Translations under genes and position numbers: made by a program
Assembly: GCA_913055925.1 (NCBI GenBank)
Contig: CAJXLH010000030.1
Coordinates: 1 to 15,006, forward strand
Length of the DNA stretch: 15,006 bases
Reading direction: 5' to 3'
From: an uncultured Maritalea sp.
GTDB lineage: Bacteria > Pseudomonadota > Alphaproteobacteria > Rhizobiales > Devosiaceae
The notes under the pieces: model-generated
What the model was told of the DNA's origin: nothing
What the model saw: the letters and a program-made list of their open reading frames with translations, nothing else
Databases searched by the model: none
Shown: in pieces, positions 6,080-14,991 of the stretch
Numbering within the stretch: position 1 is the stretch's first letter
Layout: each line of letters begins with the position of its first letter

Positions 6080-7744
6080 CTATACGCGGTGCGCGAACAC
6101 CTTTACATGCGGCTTTTTGCCCCAAGCTTGGTTGATTTCTGATCGCACAGCACGGCGAAGCGCTTCTGTAATCACCACCAAATCCGCTCGTTTCTTCGGC
6201 GGCATTGACTTCATTACGCCTGTGATCGCGTCTTCGATCACATCTTTAAAGTCGCCATCTTCATCGATGATTTCTGGCAACCCCATCATTTCAAACTGTG
6301 GGCCGCTGGTGATCTGACCTTTTGAGTTTACACAGAGCGAGATATTGACCGAGCCACCGAAGGAAAGTCTACGGCGTTCTTTAACGCCGCTCTCTTCAGG
6401 TTGGCATAAGATCTCACCGTCCAAATACAAACGGCCGCTCGGTGCCTCTGCGTGCGCAACGTCAGCTGTTGGGAACAGCAACGCCATATCGCCATTGCGA
6501 ACGCGCAGGCAATTTTCGATGCCAATCTCTTCACCAAGTTTCAAATGGGCTTCGAGATGCGTTGGTTCACCGTGCGCCGGCACAAGAATGCTCGGCTTCA
6601 GCCAGTCATACATCTTCTTCAACTCATCACGGCGTGGGTGTCCAGAAACATGCACAAGCGCATCTCGGTCAGTGATGACTTCAATGCCTTGATTAACAAG
6701 CATGTTTTGCACATCGATCACATCGCGTTCGTTGCCAGGGATAGCTTTGGACGAAAAGATCACACGGTCACCCTTGCTCAAAGTGATTACGGGATGGTCA
6801 TCGCGCGCAATGCGTGCCATCGCCGCGCGGCTTTCGCCTTGCGACCCGGTACAAATCAAAACGACCTTCTCACGCGGCAAATAGCCATAAGAGTCTTGAT
6901 CAAGGAATGGTTCAATATCGTCCATCAAGCCAAGATCACGAGCAATCTCGCTAACACGGTGCACAGAACGTCCGGCAGCAACCACATGCCGGTCAGCCTT
7001 TTGCGCAGCCCGCGCGATAGAGACCATGCGACCAACGTTTGATGCAAAGATCGTCACCGCAACCCGTGCAGGTGCCTCGGCAATCAATTCTTCTAAGCCT
7101 TTTGCGACATCGCCCTCGCCTGGGCTCTCGCCATCTCGAATGGCATTGGTGCTATCACCAACAACAGCCAGCGGCGCATCCATCGCGCCGATTTCTTTCA
7201 AACGCGCTTCATCTGTTTTGTCATTGCCTACAGGTGATGGATCAAGTTTCCAATCGCCTGTGTGCAACACACGGCCCGCAGGCGTTTCGATATAAAGCGC
7301 ATTACTTTCAGGGATCGAGTGCGCGACATTCACAAGTTCGAGCGAGAAATCGCCAGCTTTGAACTTCTCACCGGCATTTACCACCGTGACAGGCAATTCA
7401 TAATCGAAATTGTTCGAGCGACGTTTGGATTCAATCATCGCTTTAGTGAACGGCGTCGCAAACACATCACACTCAAGATACGGCCAAAGGTCGAGCAAAG
7501 CGCCATAATGGTCTTCGTGCGCGTGGGTAATCACAATGCCTTCAATGTGATCTATCTCGTCTTCCAAAAAACGGATATCTGGCATGACAAGGTCGATGCC
7601 GGGCAAATCAGGCTTAGCAAAAGTGAGACCACAATCAACGATTAGCCATTTTCGGTTTTCGGGCGCGCCGTATCCGTAAAGCCCAAAATTCATTCCAATT
7701 TCGCCCACGCCCCCAAGTGGAACGAAAACCAGCTGATCAGCCAT
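6080..7744 (-). CDS. rnj: Ribonuclease J
   Basis: Metallo-beta-lactamase/beta-CASP ribonuclease with 5'-to-3' exonuclease and endonuclease activity, involved in rRNA maturation and mRNA decay in many alphaproteobacteria. The 554-residue length is normal. The N-terminus has the LGGVGEIGMN motif (10-19); the zinc site HAHEDH is at residues 74-79 (H74, H76, D78, H79), and GDWKLDP follows. The beta-CASP part carries GDSTNA and the HVSGHPRRDELKKM stretch, then PAHGEP with a further metal ligand and a C-terminal domain of about 100 residues. It sits 21 bases after birA and 22 bases before the DUF1467 gene. The start at 7744 (MADQLVFVPLGG) fits the family, although the upstream ribosome binding site is weak. 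In related genomes I recall a coaX gene before rnj and an epimerase gene after it; neither is present here. Confidence 0.96.
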   Translation of the reverse strand: MADQLVFVPLGGVGEIGMNFGLYGYGAPENRKWLIVDCGLTFAKPDLPGIDLVMPDIRFLEDEIDHIEGIVITHAHEDHYGALLDLWPYLECDVFATPFTKAMIESKRRSNNFDYELPVTVVNAGEKFKAGDFSLELVNVAHSIPESNALYIETPAGRVLHTGDWKLDPSPVGNDKTDEARLKEIGAMDAPLAVVGDSTNAIRDGESPGEGDVAKGLEELIAEAPARVAVTIFASNVGRMVSIARAAQKADRHVVAAGRSVHRVSEIARDLGLMDDIEPFLDQDSYGYLPREKVVLICTGSQGESRAAMARIARDDHPVITLSKGDRVIFSSKAIPGNERDVIDVQNMLVNQGIEVITDRDALVHVSGHPRRDELKKMYDWLKPSILVPAHGEPTHLEAHLKLGEEIGIENCLRVRNGDMALLFPTADVAHAEAPSGRLYLDGEILCQPEESGVKERRRLSFGGSVNISLCVNSKGQITSGPQFEMMGLPEIIDEDGDFKDVIEDAITGVMKSMPPKKRADLVVITEALRRAVRSEINQAWGKKPHVKVFAHRV

Positions 7745-7765
7745 TAAGTCTTGTCTTTCAGTTTT

Positions 7766-8527
7766 CTAAATATCGTTGAGCGGAAAAATCTCGCCCGCTG
7801 TGATTGTACGCGGACGGCCCGCATGATCAACAATCAAATTCCCGTCAGGATCAATCCCATCTAAGCGGGCAACAAAGCTTTCCGTGCTTGTGTTGATGCG
7901 CATCTCTTCACCCATCAAGAAAGCGTTCTTGAGCCAGTCTTCGCGAATTTGCGCAAAACCGTGCCCTTGCGCCCACATCTCAATTCGCTGCGCCATCGCG
8001 TCGCTTAGATATGGGAACAAATGCTCAGCAGACGTTGCAAAGCCCTGTTCATGTAAATTGCTCGCCGGATGATTGGTTTTATCTGGATGCGACAAAACAT
8101 TGGTACCAATGCCAATCACCACAAAACGACTTTGTCCGCGTATACCACCTTCAAGCAGCAAGCCGGCACACTTCTTGCCGTTGATAATGAGATCGTTTGG
8201 CCACTTCAGTTCTACTTGAACGGAAGTGCCCGGCGCTGCCGCCAAAACGGCATCGCGCAAAGCCAGGGCCACAACAAACGACAATTGCGCCACCTTTTCA
8301 GATGGCGCAGGGTCGCTCAGCAGCAGCGATGAATAAAGATTGCCTTTTGGCGAATTCCAGTGCCGACCGCGGCGGCCCTTGCCATCAACTTGCTCGTCAG
8401 CGACGAGCCACAATGGGCCTTCAACGCCACGCAGCGCGTCCTGCATAAGATCAGCACTTGTTGAACCAACAGATTCAACGTGTTTGAGCCTATATCCGCG
8501 CTGCGCCGCAATTTCGCCTAGCTGCAT
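7766..8527 (-). CDS. birA: Biotin--[acetyl-CoA-carboxylase] ligase, monofunctional
   Basis: Cytoplasmic enzyme that activates biotin with ATP and attaches it to a lysine of biotin-dependent carboxylases. The 253-residue product is only the catalytic and C-terminal domain. ESVGSTSADL (18-27) binds biotin, GKGRRGRHW (49-57) is the biotinyl-adenylate loop, KWPNDL (108-113) carries the catalytic lysine, and GIGTNV (139-144) follows. There is no N-terminal winged-helix domain, so it should not be a DNA-binding repressor like E. coli BirA. The ATG at 8527 directly follows the nuoN stop codon with no gap, indicating translational coupling within the nuo series. A GGGAAG stretch inside the nuoN end may act as ribosome binding site. 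Confidence 0.95.
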   Translation of the reverse strand: MQLGEIAAQRGYRLKHVESVGSTSADLMQDALRGVEGPLWLVADEQVDGKGRRGRHWNSPKGNLYSSLLLSDPAPSEKVAQLSFVVALALRDAVLAAAPGTSVQVELKWPNDLIINGKKCAGLLLEGGIRGQSRFVVIGIGTNVLSHPDKTNHPASNLHEQGFATSAEHLFPYLSDAMAQRIEMWAQGHGFAQIREDWLKNAFLMGEEMRINTSTESFVARLDGIDPDGNLIVDHAGRPRTITAGEIFPLNDI

Positions 8528-9973
8528 CTAAAAGAGGCTTCCCGCAGCTACGCTCGCAACGTCTGTTAAGAAGCTACCGACAGTGAGGAAGTATGTGACG
8601 ATCAAAACACCAGCGATGGCAATAACAACCTTCAATTCACCAGCTGTTGGCAAGAATTGATGATTGGGTTCGTCAAAATACATGGTGCGTACGACACGCA
8701 GGTAATAATAAGCGCTCACGGCACTTGCCAACACACCGATCACTGCCAGCACAAACAATTGTGCTTCAACCGCAGCCAAGAACACAGCCCATTTCGCAAA
8801 GAACCCTGCCAATGGCGGCAAACCAATCAATGAGAACATGATGATCGCGATGCCAGCCGCAACAAATGGACGTGTTTGCGCGACACCTGCAAGGTCAGAA
8901 ATATCCTCGATATATCCCTGATCTGTGCGGAGTGCCAAAATACAAGCGAACAAACCAATGGTCATGGTGAGATAGATCGCCATGTAAATTGCAACGCCTT
9001 CAACGCCGGTTTGTGATCCTGCTGACAAGCCAACAAGGGCAAAACCCACATGACCGATCGAAGAATAAGCGATCAATCGCTTGAGCTTCTTCTGACCAAT
9101 CGCAGCAAATGCAGCCAGTACCATTGATGCGATGGAGATAAAGATAACAATCTGCTGCCAATCGCGCGCAATCGGTTCAAACGTGTCAAACACAATGCGG
9201 ATGAACAATGCCATTGCCGCCACTTTAGGGGCAGATGCGAAGAATGCGGTTACCGGTGTCGGCACGCCTTCATATACGTCTGGCGTCCACATGTGGAACG
9301 GCACTGCGGAAATTTTGAATGCCAATCCAGCAAGCAAGAACACCAAGCCTACAATCAAACCAAGTGATGTGTCGCCAAGTGCAATGACTTTCGCGATTTC
9401 ATCGATCTGTGTCTGACCAGTAAAGCCGTAGATCATTGAAGATCCATAGAGCAACATACCAGAAGACAACGCACCAAGTACGAAATACTTCAAGCCAGCT
9501 TCAGTCGCCTTGCCCGAGTCCCGTTTAAACGCCGCAATCACATAAAGTGACAATGACTGCAATTCGAGACCGATATAGAGCGAAATCAAATCGTTCGCCG
9601 AAATCATCATCAACATGCCGAGCGAGGCTAGAATGACGAGAACAGGATACTCAAACTTGTTGAGGTTGTGGTCTGATGCCGTTGATACGGACAAAACGAG
9701 CGCAAACGCCGAACCAGCAAGTACCAGCACCTTCATGTAGCGCGCAAACGTGTCTTGGATAAAGCCGCCATTAAACAGCACACCTTCTGCTGGGTGCACA
9801 GCAACCAGCAATGCCGTTACGGCAAGCAAACCGATGGCGATACCAACAATGGCGCCACCAGCCCGTTCAGATGTGAACACGCCCATCATCAAAAGCGCAA
9901 TCGCGCCCAATGCGAGCAAAAGCTCTGGAAATGCCGGAGCAAGCGCAGAGAAACTTGTCAAATCAGAAGTCAT
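8528..9973 (-). CDS. nuoN: NADH-quinone oxidoreductase subunit N
   Basis: Membrane-arm subunit of complex I, one of three antiporter-like proton-translocating subunits (with NuoL and NuoM). The 481-residue protein is almost entirely hydrophobic, consistent with about 14 transmembrane helices. It has the YIGLELQSLSLYVIAAFKR segment with the conserved glutamate, the helix-8 region AVPFHMWTPDVYEG, and KKLKRLIAYSSIGHVGFALVG. PPLAGFFAKW near the C-terminal third is typical of the family. The start at 9973 is supported by AGGAG overlapping the nuoM stop, 6 bases from the ATG. It is 9 bases after nuoM and abuts birA. Confidence 0.98.
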   Translation of the reverse strand: MTSDLTSFSALAPAFPELLLALGAIALLMMGVFTSERAGGAIVGIAIGLLAVTALLVAVHPAEGVLFNGGFIQDTFARYMKVLVLAGSAFALVLSVSTASDHNLNKFEYPVLVILASLGMLMMISANDLISLYIGLELQSLSLYVIAAFKRDSGKATEAGLKYFVLGALSSGMLLYGSSMIYGFTGQTQIDEIAKVIALGDTSLGLIVGLVFLLAGLAFKISAVPFHMWTPDVYEGVPTPVTAFFASAPKVAAMALFIRIVFDTFEPIARDWQQIVIFISIASMVLAAFAAIGQKKLKRLIAYSSIGHVGFALVGLSAGSQTGVEGVAIYMAIYLTMTIGLFACILALRTDQGYIEDISDLAGVAQTRPFVAAGIAIIMFSLIGLPPLAGFFAKWAVFLAAVEAQLFVLAVIGVLASAVSAYYYLRVVRTMYFDEPNHQFLPTAGELKVVIAIAGVLIVTYFLTVGSFLTDVASVAAGSLF

Positions 9974-9982
9974 TTGCGTCTC

Positions 9983-11497
9983 CTAGTGCCCTACTTCAGC
10001 CACGGGCAGTACCCCAAGGCTCGCTTGATAATGTGAAACCAGTGCTTCAACCGAAGATGCTGTCGCATCCAAAATCGGCGCTGGATAGAAACCAAAGAAA
10101 ATGGTGAGAACGATCAACGGCACAATGACCGCCATTTCGCGCGGGTTCATGTCAAGAATTGCCTTAAGGCTATCCTTTTCCAACGCACCAAAGATCACTC
10201 GGCGATACAGCCACAATGCATAGCCTGCAGAGAAGATCACACCAAACGCCGCACCAAACGCCACCCAAGTATTCACTTGGAAGATACCAATCAGCGTGAG
10301 GAATTCACCCACAAAGCCCGATGTGCCCGGCAATCCAACGTTTGCCATCGTAAACACCATGAACGCAAATGCATATTTCGGCATTCGCTCCACAAGACCG
10401 CCATAAGCGGCGATTTCGCGTGTGTGGATGCGGTCATAGATCACGCCAACGCTAAGGAACAACGCGCCTGAAACAATACCGTGGGAAATCATTTGGAAGA
10501 TTGCACCCTGGATGCCCAACTCGTTCGCCGCGAAGATACCCATCGTCACATAACCCATGTGCGCCACAGACGAGTAGGCAATCAGCTTTTTAATGTCATC
10601 TTGAACGAGCGCCACAAGCGAAGTGATGATAATCGCACAGACTGACAAGAAGAACACAAAGTTCGCAAAATAGGCCGATGCATCAGGGAACATTGGGATC
10701 GAGAAACGCAAGAAGCCGTAGCCGCCCATCTTCAACAAGATCGCTGCCAAGATCACGGAACCAGCCGTTGGCGCCTCAACGTGTGCTTCTGGCAACCAGC
10801 GGTGGAACGGCCACATCGGCATTTTAACCGCAAACGATGCGAAGAAGGCAATCCACAACCAGAACTGAACATCTGGTGAGAATTCATGCTTCAACAACTG
10901 CGCAATGTCCAAGGTACCCGCCTGCCAATACATCGCCATGATGGCAAGAAGCATCAGCACCGAGCCAACGAATGTATAGAAGAAGAACTTGTAGCTTGCT
11001 TGAATTCGACGCTTACCACCCCAGATGCCGATGATGAGGAACATCGGGATCAGGCCGCCTTCAAAGAAGACATAGAACATCGCCAAATCAAGCGTTGCGA
11101 ACACGCCGATCATCAAGAATTCGAGGATCAAAAACGCAATCAAATACTCTTTGACGCGATTTTCGATGCTTTCCCAGCTAGCCAACACACACATCGGCAT
11201 CAGAAGCGCCGTTAGGACAATAAAGAGGATCGATATCCCATCAACGCCCATGCGGTAACCGATAACGTCGCCAATCCACTCATGATTTTGCACGAATTGG
11301 AACTCTGGGTTGGTGGCATCGAACATGCCCCACATCACCAGCGATAGAATGAACGTTACCAGCGTTGTGACCAACGCGATGTAGCGCATATTGTTCTTTG
11401 CTGCTTTGTCATCCCCTTGGACAACAAGAACAAAGAACACACCGACCAATGGTAAAAAGGTCAGGATCGTCAGGATGTTATTATTGATTATGTTCAT
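9983..11497 (-). CDS. nuoM: NADH-quinone oxidoreductase subunit M
   Basis: Proton-translocating antiporter-like subunit of the complex I membrane arm, with about 14 transmembrane helices over 504 residues. FFEGGLIPMFLIIG contains the conserved glutamate (E146). MPMWPFHRWLPEAHVEAP and DDIKKLIAYSSVAHMGY are family hallmarks, and GLPGTSGFVGEFL lies near residues 400-415. I place the start at 11497 (MNIINNNIL), where ATG overlaps the nuoL TGA as ATGA and GGGGGA lies about 8 bases upstream. A longer reading from 11527 would add an Arg-rich stretch lying wholly inside the nuoL end and is rejected. It is followed by nuoN after 9 bases. Confidence 0.98.
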   Translation of the reverse strand: MNIINNNILTILTFLPLVGVFFVLVVQGDDKAAKNNMRYIALVTTLVTFILSLVMWGMFDATNPEFQFVQNHEWIGDVIGYRMGVDGISILFIVLTALLMPMCVLASWESIENRVKEYLIAFLILEFLMIGVFATLDLAMFYVFFEGGLIPMFLIIGIWGGKRRIQASYKFFFYTFVGSVLMLLAIMAMYWQAGTLDIAQLLKHEFSPDVQFWLWIAFFASFAVKMPMWPFHRWLPEAHVEAPTAGSVILAAILLKMGGYGFLRFSIPMFPDASAYFANFVFFLSVCAIIITSLVALVQDDIKKLIAYSSVAHMGYVTMGIFAANELGIQGAIFQMISHGIVSGALFLSVGVIYDRIHTREIAAYGGLVERMPKYAFAFMVFTMANVGLPGTSGFVGEFLTLIGIFQVNTWVAFGAAFGVIFSAGYALWLYRRVIFGALEKDSLKAILDMNPREMAVIVPLIVLTIFFGFYPAPILDATASSVEALVSHYQASLGVLPVAEVGH

Positions 11498-13539
11498 CCT
11501 AGCAGTCCCCCTGAAGCGATTGCCCATGTGATCAGTGCTGCCACACCAATCAACATCGCTAGTGCATAGTGATAAAGGTAACCAGATTGAATTTTAACGA
11601 CTTGGTTCGTGGCGTCTTTCACGCGACGCGCAATACCACCAACAATTGCGCCATCGATAAGCCAATCATCAAAACCACGCCAGAAGGCTTGGCCAATCCA
11701 TTTAGCTGGACGCACAAAGATCGCATCATATAGTTCGTCGAAATACCATTTGTTGAGCAAGAAGGCATAAAGGCCAGAATGCTCTTTCGCGAGTTTCTTC
11801 GGCAAGTCAGGCTTCATGATGTAGAAGTACCATGCTGCCAAGAAGCCAATGATCATCGAGAATGTCGCTGAAAGCTTCACCCAAGTCGGCACATAGTGCG
11901 CTTCCTTGATCAGTTTTGCGTCGACGACCACGGAGCCTTTGAAGAAGTGCTCAATGTGTTCAGCGTGCCCAAAGAAGCTCTCGTACCAGATGATACCTGA
12001 GAACAAGGCACCCGCTGCCAAAACGAACAATGGGATCAGCATGACCATTGGGCTTTCATGAGCATGGCTGAAGGTTTCTTCAGATGCGCGTGTCTTGCCG
12101 TGGAATGTCAAATGCACCAAGCGCCATGAGTAGAAGCTTGTAAAGAGTGCCGCAACAACCAGCGCCCAGAATGCGAAGGTACCTGCTGTAGAATTTGCAG
12201 CATAAGCCGCTTCGATAATGCTGTCTTTTGAGTAGAAGCCTGCAAAACCAATGTTTGGCAACGCATCAATCAACAAGTGGAACGGTAGTCCAACACCGGT
12301 TAGCGCCAACGTACCGATCATCATCATCCAATAAGTGACAGGCACTTTGTCCTTAATGCCACCCATCTTGCGCATGTCCTGCTCGTGATGCATCGCGTGG
12401 ATCACAGAACCCGCACCAAGGAACAACAAGGCCTTGAAGAAGGCGTGTGTGAACAAGTGGAATACACCTGCAGTGTATGCCCCTACCCCAAGTGCCACGA
12501 ACATATAGCCAAGCTGAGAACAAGTTGAATACGCGATCACGCGCTTGATGTCGTTTTGCACCAAGCCAACTGTCGCCGCAAAGAACGCTGTAATTGCGCC
12601 AACATAGATCACCACGGTTGCCGCTGTTTGCGACGCTTCGAACATTGGCGAAAGACGCGCCACCATGAAGACACCGGCTGTCACCATAGTCGCAGCGTGG
12701 ATCAAGGCAGAAACAGGTGTCGGGCCCTCCATCGCATCAGGCAACCAAGTGTGGAGCAAGAACTGCGCTGACTTACCCATCGCGCCGAGGAACAAGAGCA
12801 AGCAGATAACTGTCATCGCGTCCCATTCGCCCCAAAGGAACGAAATGGTTTTGCCTTCTGCATCCGCGATATGTGCAAACGCTGTGTCGAAATCGATCGA
12901 TCCAAGGATCATGAATGCCGCGAAGATGCCAAGCGCAAAGCCAAAATCACCAACACGGTTGACGATAAAGGCTTTCATGGCCGCCGCGTTTGCCGTTGGC
13001 TTTTTGTACCAGAAGCCAATGAGCAGATATGACGCCAAACCAACGCCTTCCCAGCCGAAGAACAGCTGGAGGAAGTTGTCCGCGGTCACCAGCATCAACA
13101 TCGCAAATGTGAAAAGCGACAAGTAGGCAAAGAAGCGCGAACGATGCGGATCTTCATGCATGTAGCCAATTGAATAGATATGCACGAGGCTTGAAACCGT
13201 TGTCACAACAACAAGCATAACCGCGGTTAGCGTGTCAGCACGGATCATCCAATTGAGATCAAGACCCGCAGTTGAAATCCAACGGAACAGCTCAACTTTC
13301 ACGCTTTCAGCAGCGGCAAAGCCGTGATCAGCAGAACCGTGCGCGTCGCCATGACCGGCGTCACCGCCGCCCATAGTCCACTGCAAAAATACGATCCATG
13401 AGAAAAGCGCAGCAAGAACCAAAAGGCTTGAAGTCACAATCTCTGCATTGCGGTGACCGATCGAACGACCAAACAAACCGGCAATGAGGGCGCCCAGTAA
13501 CGGAAACAGGACGATGAATTGCAATAATGTCTCGTTCAT
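11494..13539 (-). CDS. nuoL: NADH-quinone oxidoreductase subunit L
   Basis: Distal proton-pumping subunit of complex I. At 681 residues it contains the 14-helix antiporter core, the long lateral (horizontal) helix and a final anchoring helix. FFGWEGVGLASYLLIGFW carries the conserved glutamate (E164). LLHTWLPDAMEGPTPVSALIHAATMV and NDIKRVIAYSTCSQLGYM are hallmark stretches, and the C-terminal LNKWYFDELYDAIF is typical. Two local peculiarities: residues 57-73 form a Gly/His/Asp-rich loop with histidines at 63, 67 and 72, and about 10 residues (FHLLIDALPN, 420-429) sit between GVGLP and IGFAGFYSKD, where relatives I recall have only one to three residues. The start at 13539 is 4 bases after the nuoK stop. 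The stop overlaps nuoM by 4 bases. Confidence 0.98.
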   Translation of the reverse strand: MNETLLQFIVLFPLLGALIAGLFGRSIGHRNAEIVTSSLLVLAALFSWIVFLQWTMGGGDAGHGDAHGSADHGFAAAESVKVELFRWISTAGLDLNWMIRADTLTAVMLVVVTTVSSLVHIYSIGYMHEDPHRSRFFAYLSLFTFAMLMLVTADNFLQLFFGWEGVGLASYLLIGFWYKKPTANAAAMKAFIVNRVGDFGFALGIFAAFMILGSIDFDTAFAHIADAEGKTISFLWGEWDAMTVICLLLFLGAMGKSAQFLLHTWLPDAMEGPTPVSALIHAATMVTAGVFMVARLSPMFEASQTAATVVIYVGAITAFFAATVGLVQNDIKRVIAYSTCSQLGYMFVALGVGAYTAGVFHLFTHAFFKALLFLGAGSVIHAMHHEQDMRKMGGIKDKVPVTYWMMMIGTLALTGVGLPFHLLIDALPNIGFAGFYSKDSIIEAAYAANSTAGTFAFWALVVAALFTSFYSWRLVHLTFHGKTRASEETFSHAHESPMVMLIPLFVLAAGALFSGIIWYESFFGHAEHIEHFFKGSVVVDAKLIKEAHYVPTWVKLSATFSMIIGFLAAWYFYIMKPDLPKKLAKEHSGLYAFLLNKWYFDELYDAIFVRPAKWIGQAFWRGFDDWLIDGAIVGGIARRVKDATNQVVKIQSGYLYHYALAMLIGVAALITWAIASGGLLG

Positions 13540-13543
13540 GCAC

Positions 13544-13858
13544 CTAACCCTTCATCACGTTGACATCGTCAACCGCGATCGAACCACGGTTACGGAAGAA
13601 GACGACGAGAATAGCGAGACCAATCGCTGCTTCGGCGGCAGCAACCGTCAAAATCATCAAGGCAAAGACCTGCCCTGCCAAATCTTGAAGGTGCGCGCTG
13701 AAAGCAACAAAGTTGATATTGACCGCAAGAAGAATAAGTTCGACCGACATCAAAATAATGATGACGTTCTTCCGGTTAAGGAAAATGCCGAACACGCCTA
13801 GCGTGAACAATATAGCGGCTACGGTCAGAAAATGACCTAGTGGAATAACAGCTGTCAT
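13544..13858 (-). CDS. nuoK: NADH-quinone oxidoreductase subunit K
   Basis: Small membrane-arm subunit of complex I with three transmembrane helices over 104 residues, homologous to mitochondrial ND4L. The conserved intramembrane glutamates are present: E40 in MSVELILLAVN and E76 in AAAEAAIGLA, both on the central proton-transfer axis. The length is normal. GGGGG lies 4 bases before the ATG at 13858, and nuoJ ends 11 bases upstream. nuoL begins 4 bases after the stop. Confidence 0.97.
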   Translation of the reverse strand: MTAVIPLGHFLTVAAILFTLGVFGIFLNRKNVIIILMSVELILLAVNINFVAFSAHLQDLAGQVFALMILTVAAAEAAIGLAILVVFFRNRGSIAVDDVNVMKG

Positions 13859-13869
13859 TTTGCCCCCAA

Positions 13870-14478
13870 TTAAATCCCTTTACCGCTTTCAACGGATACG
13901 ACTTCCACTGCCTCATCGCGCTTACGCGCAACCTGAGCAGCAACATCTTGTCGCTTCACGTGTGGTTTGTGGCGCAGCGTCAAAACAATCGCGCCAATCA
14001 TCGCAACCAACAAAATCAAGCCAGCTGCTTCGAACAAATAGACATACCGGGTGTAAAGCACATTGCCCAATGCTTCGGTATTCGACATGCCTTCAATAAA
14101 TGGAACTGCGCTGCTGCCAGCGACTTCCGGTGCAATCAGGAATGATCCCGCAACCATGATCAACTCGATGAGCAAAACGCCACCGATCATCGCGCCAATC
14201 GGTGCATATTGCAAAATGCCCTGGCGCAATTGTGCAAAGTCCACGTCGAGCATCATCACGACGAAGAGGAAGAGCACCATCACCGCGCCCACATAGACAA
14301 CGATGAGCAATAGCGCCAAAAACTCAGCGCCCGCCAACATGAAAATGCCCGCGCCGTTTACGAACGCCAAGATCAAGAACATCACCGAGTGAACTGGGTT
14401 ACGTGACGAAATCACCATAACGGCAGAGAAGATCGTCACCGCAGCGAAGAGATAGAAAAATGCAAGCTGTAAAGTCAT
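13870..14478 (-). CDS. nuoJ: NADH-quinone oxidoreductase subunit J
   Basis: Membrane-arm subunit of complex I with five predicted transmembrane helices over 202 residues, homologous to ND6. YVGAVMVLFLFVVMMLD (62-78) corresponds to the third helix, known for a pi-bulge that shifts between states in complex I structures. A charged C-terminal tail of about 40 residues follows the last helix. The ATG at 14478 has AGGA about 8 bases upstream, overlapping the end of nuoI, whose stop is 9 bases away. The order I-J-K-L-M-N is standard for alphaproteobacteria. Confidence 0.97.
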   Translation of the reverse strand: MTLQLAFFYLFAAVTIFSAVMVISSRNPVHSVMFLILAFVNGAGIFMLAGAEFLALLLIVVYVGAVMVLFLFVVMMLDVDFAQLRQGILQYAPIGAMIGGVLLIELIMVAGSFLIAPEVAGSSAVPFIEGMSNTEALGNVLYTRYVYLFEAAGLILLVAMIGAIVLTLRHKPHVKRQDVAAQVARKRDEAVEVVSVESGKGI

Positions 14479-14487
14479 CTCAAATTC

Positions 14488-14976
14488 CTATCGATATTGC
14501 GCGTCAGCAGCGAGGTTCGCCGCAATTTCGCGTTCCCAACGGTCGCCATTCGCCAAAAGCTTATCTTTGTCGAAATAAAGTTCTTCGCGTGTTTCAGTCG
14601 CAAACTCGAAGTTTGGCCCTTCAACAATCGCATCAACCGGACACGCTTCTTGGCAGAAACCGCAATAGATGCATTTCACCATGTCGATATCGTAACGAAC
14701 CGTGCGGCGCGTACCGTCGTTCTGGCGAGGTCCTGCTTCAATGGTGATCGCCTGTGCCGGGCAAATCGCTTCGCAAAGCTTACAAGCGATGCAGCGCTCT
14801 TCACCGTTTGGATAGCGACGCAATGCGTGCTCTCCGCGGAAACGCGGGCTCACATATCCCTTTTCAAAAGGATAGTTGATCGTTGGCTTTGGCTTAAAAA
14901 AGTAACGCATGGCCAAGAAGAACGTCGAAACGAACTCCTTGAGCAGCAGTGAATTGAGAAACTGTATGGCTCGCAT
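14488..14976 (-). CDS. nuoI: NADH-quinone oxidoreductase subunit I
   Basis: Peripheral-arm subunit of complex I carrying clusters N6a and N6b, the last steps before N2 and quinone; homologous to TYKY/NDUFS8. The 162-residue protein has two classical 4Fe-4S motifs: C62, C65, C68 with C72 (CIACKLCEAICP), and C102, C105, C108 with C112 (CIYCGFCQEACP). An N-terminal amphipathic stretch (LNSLLLKEFVSTFFLAMRYFF) contacts the membrane arm. The ATG at 14976 is directly preceded by an in-frame TAG, and AAGGGA lies 9 bases upstream, so the start is well defined. No cysteine is missing and the length is normal. Confidence 0.98.
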   Translation of the reverse strand: MRAIQFLNSLLLKEFVSTFFLAMRYFFKPKPTINYPFEKGYVSPRFRGEHALRRYPNGEERCIACKLCEAICPAQAITIEAGPRQNDGTRRTVRYDIDMVKCIYCGFCQEACPVDAIVEGPNFEFATETREELYFDKDKLLANGDRWEREIAANLAADAQYR

Positions 14977-14991
14977 CTATCTGTTTCCCTT

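Noticed and set aside
6452..7042. Plus-strand ORF of 196 codons opposite rnj
   Set aside because: It is fully antisense to a conserved RNase J gene, has no domain features, and is explained by codon bias in the real frame.
11498..11527. N-terminal extension of NuoM to 11527
   Set aside because: It lies wholly inside nuoL. The ATGA overlap start at 11497 has a ribosome binding site and gives the usual length.
12665..13126. Plus-strand ORF of 153 codons opposite nuoL
   Set aside because: It is antisense to conserved NuoL helices and its composition is that of a shadow frame.
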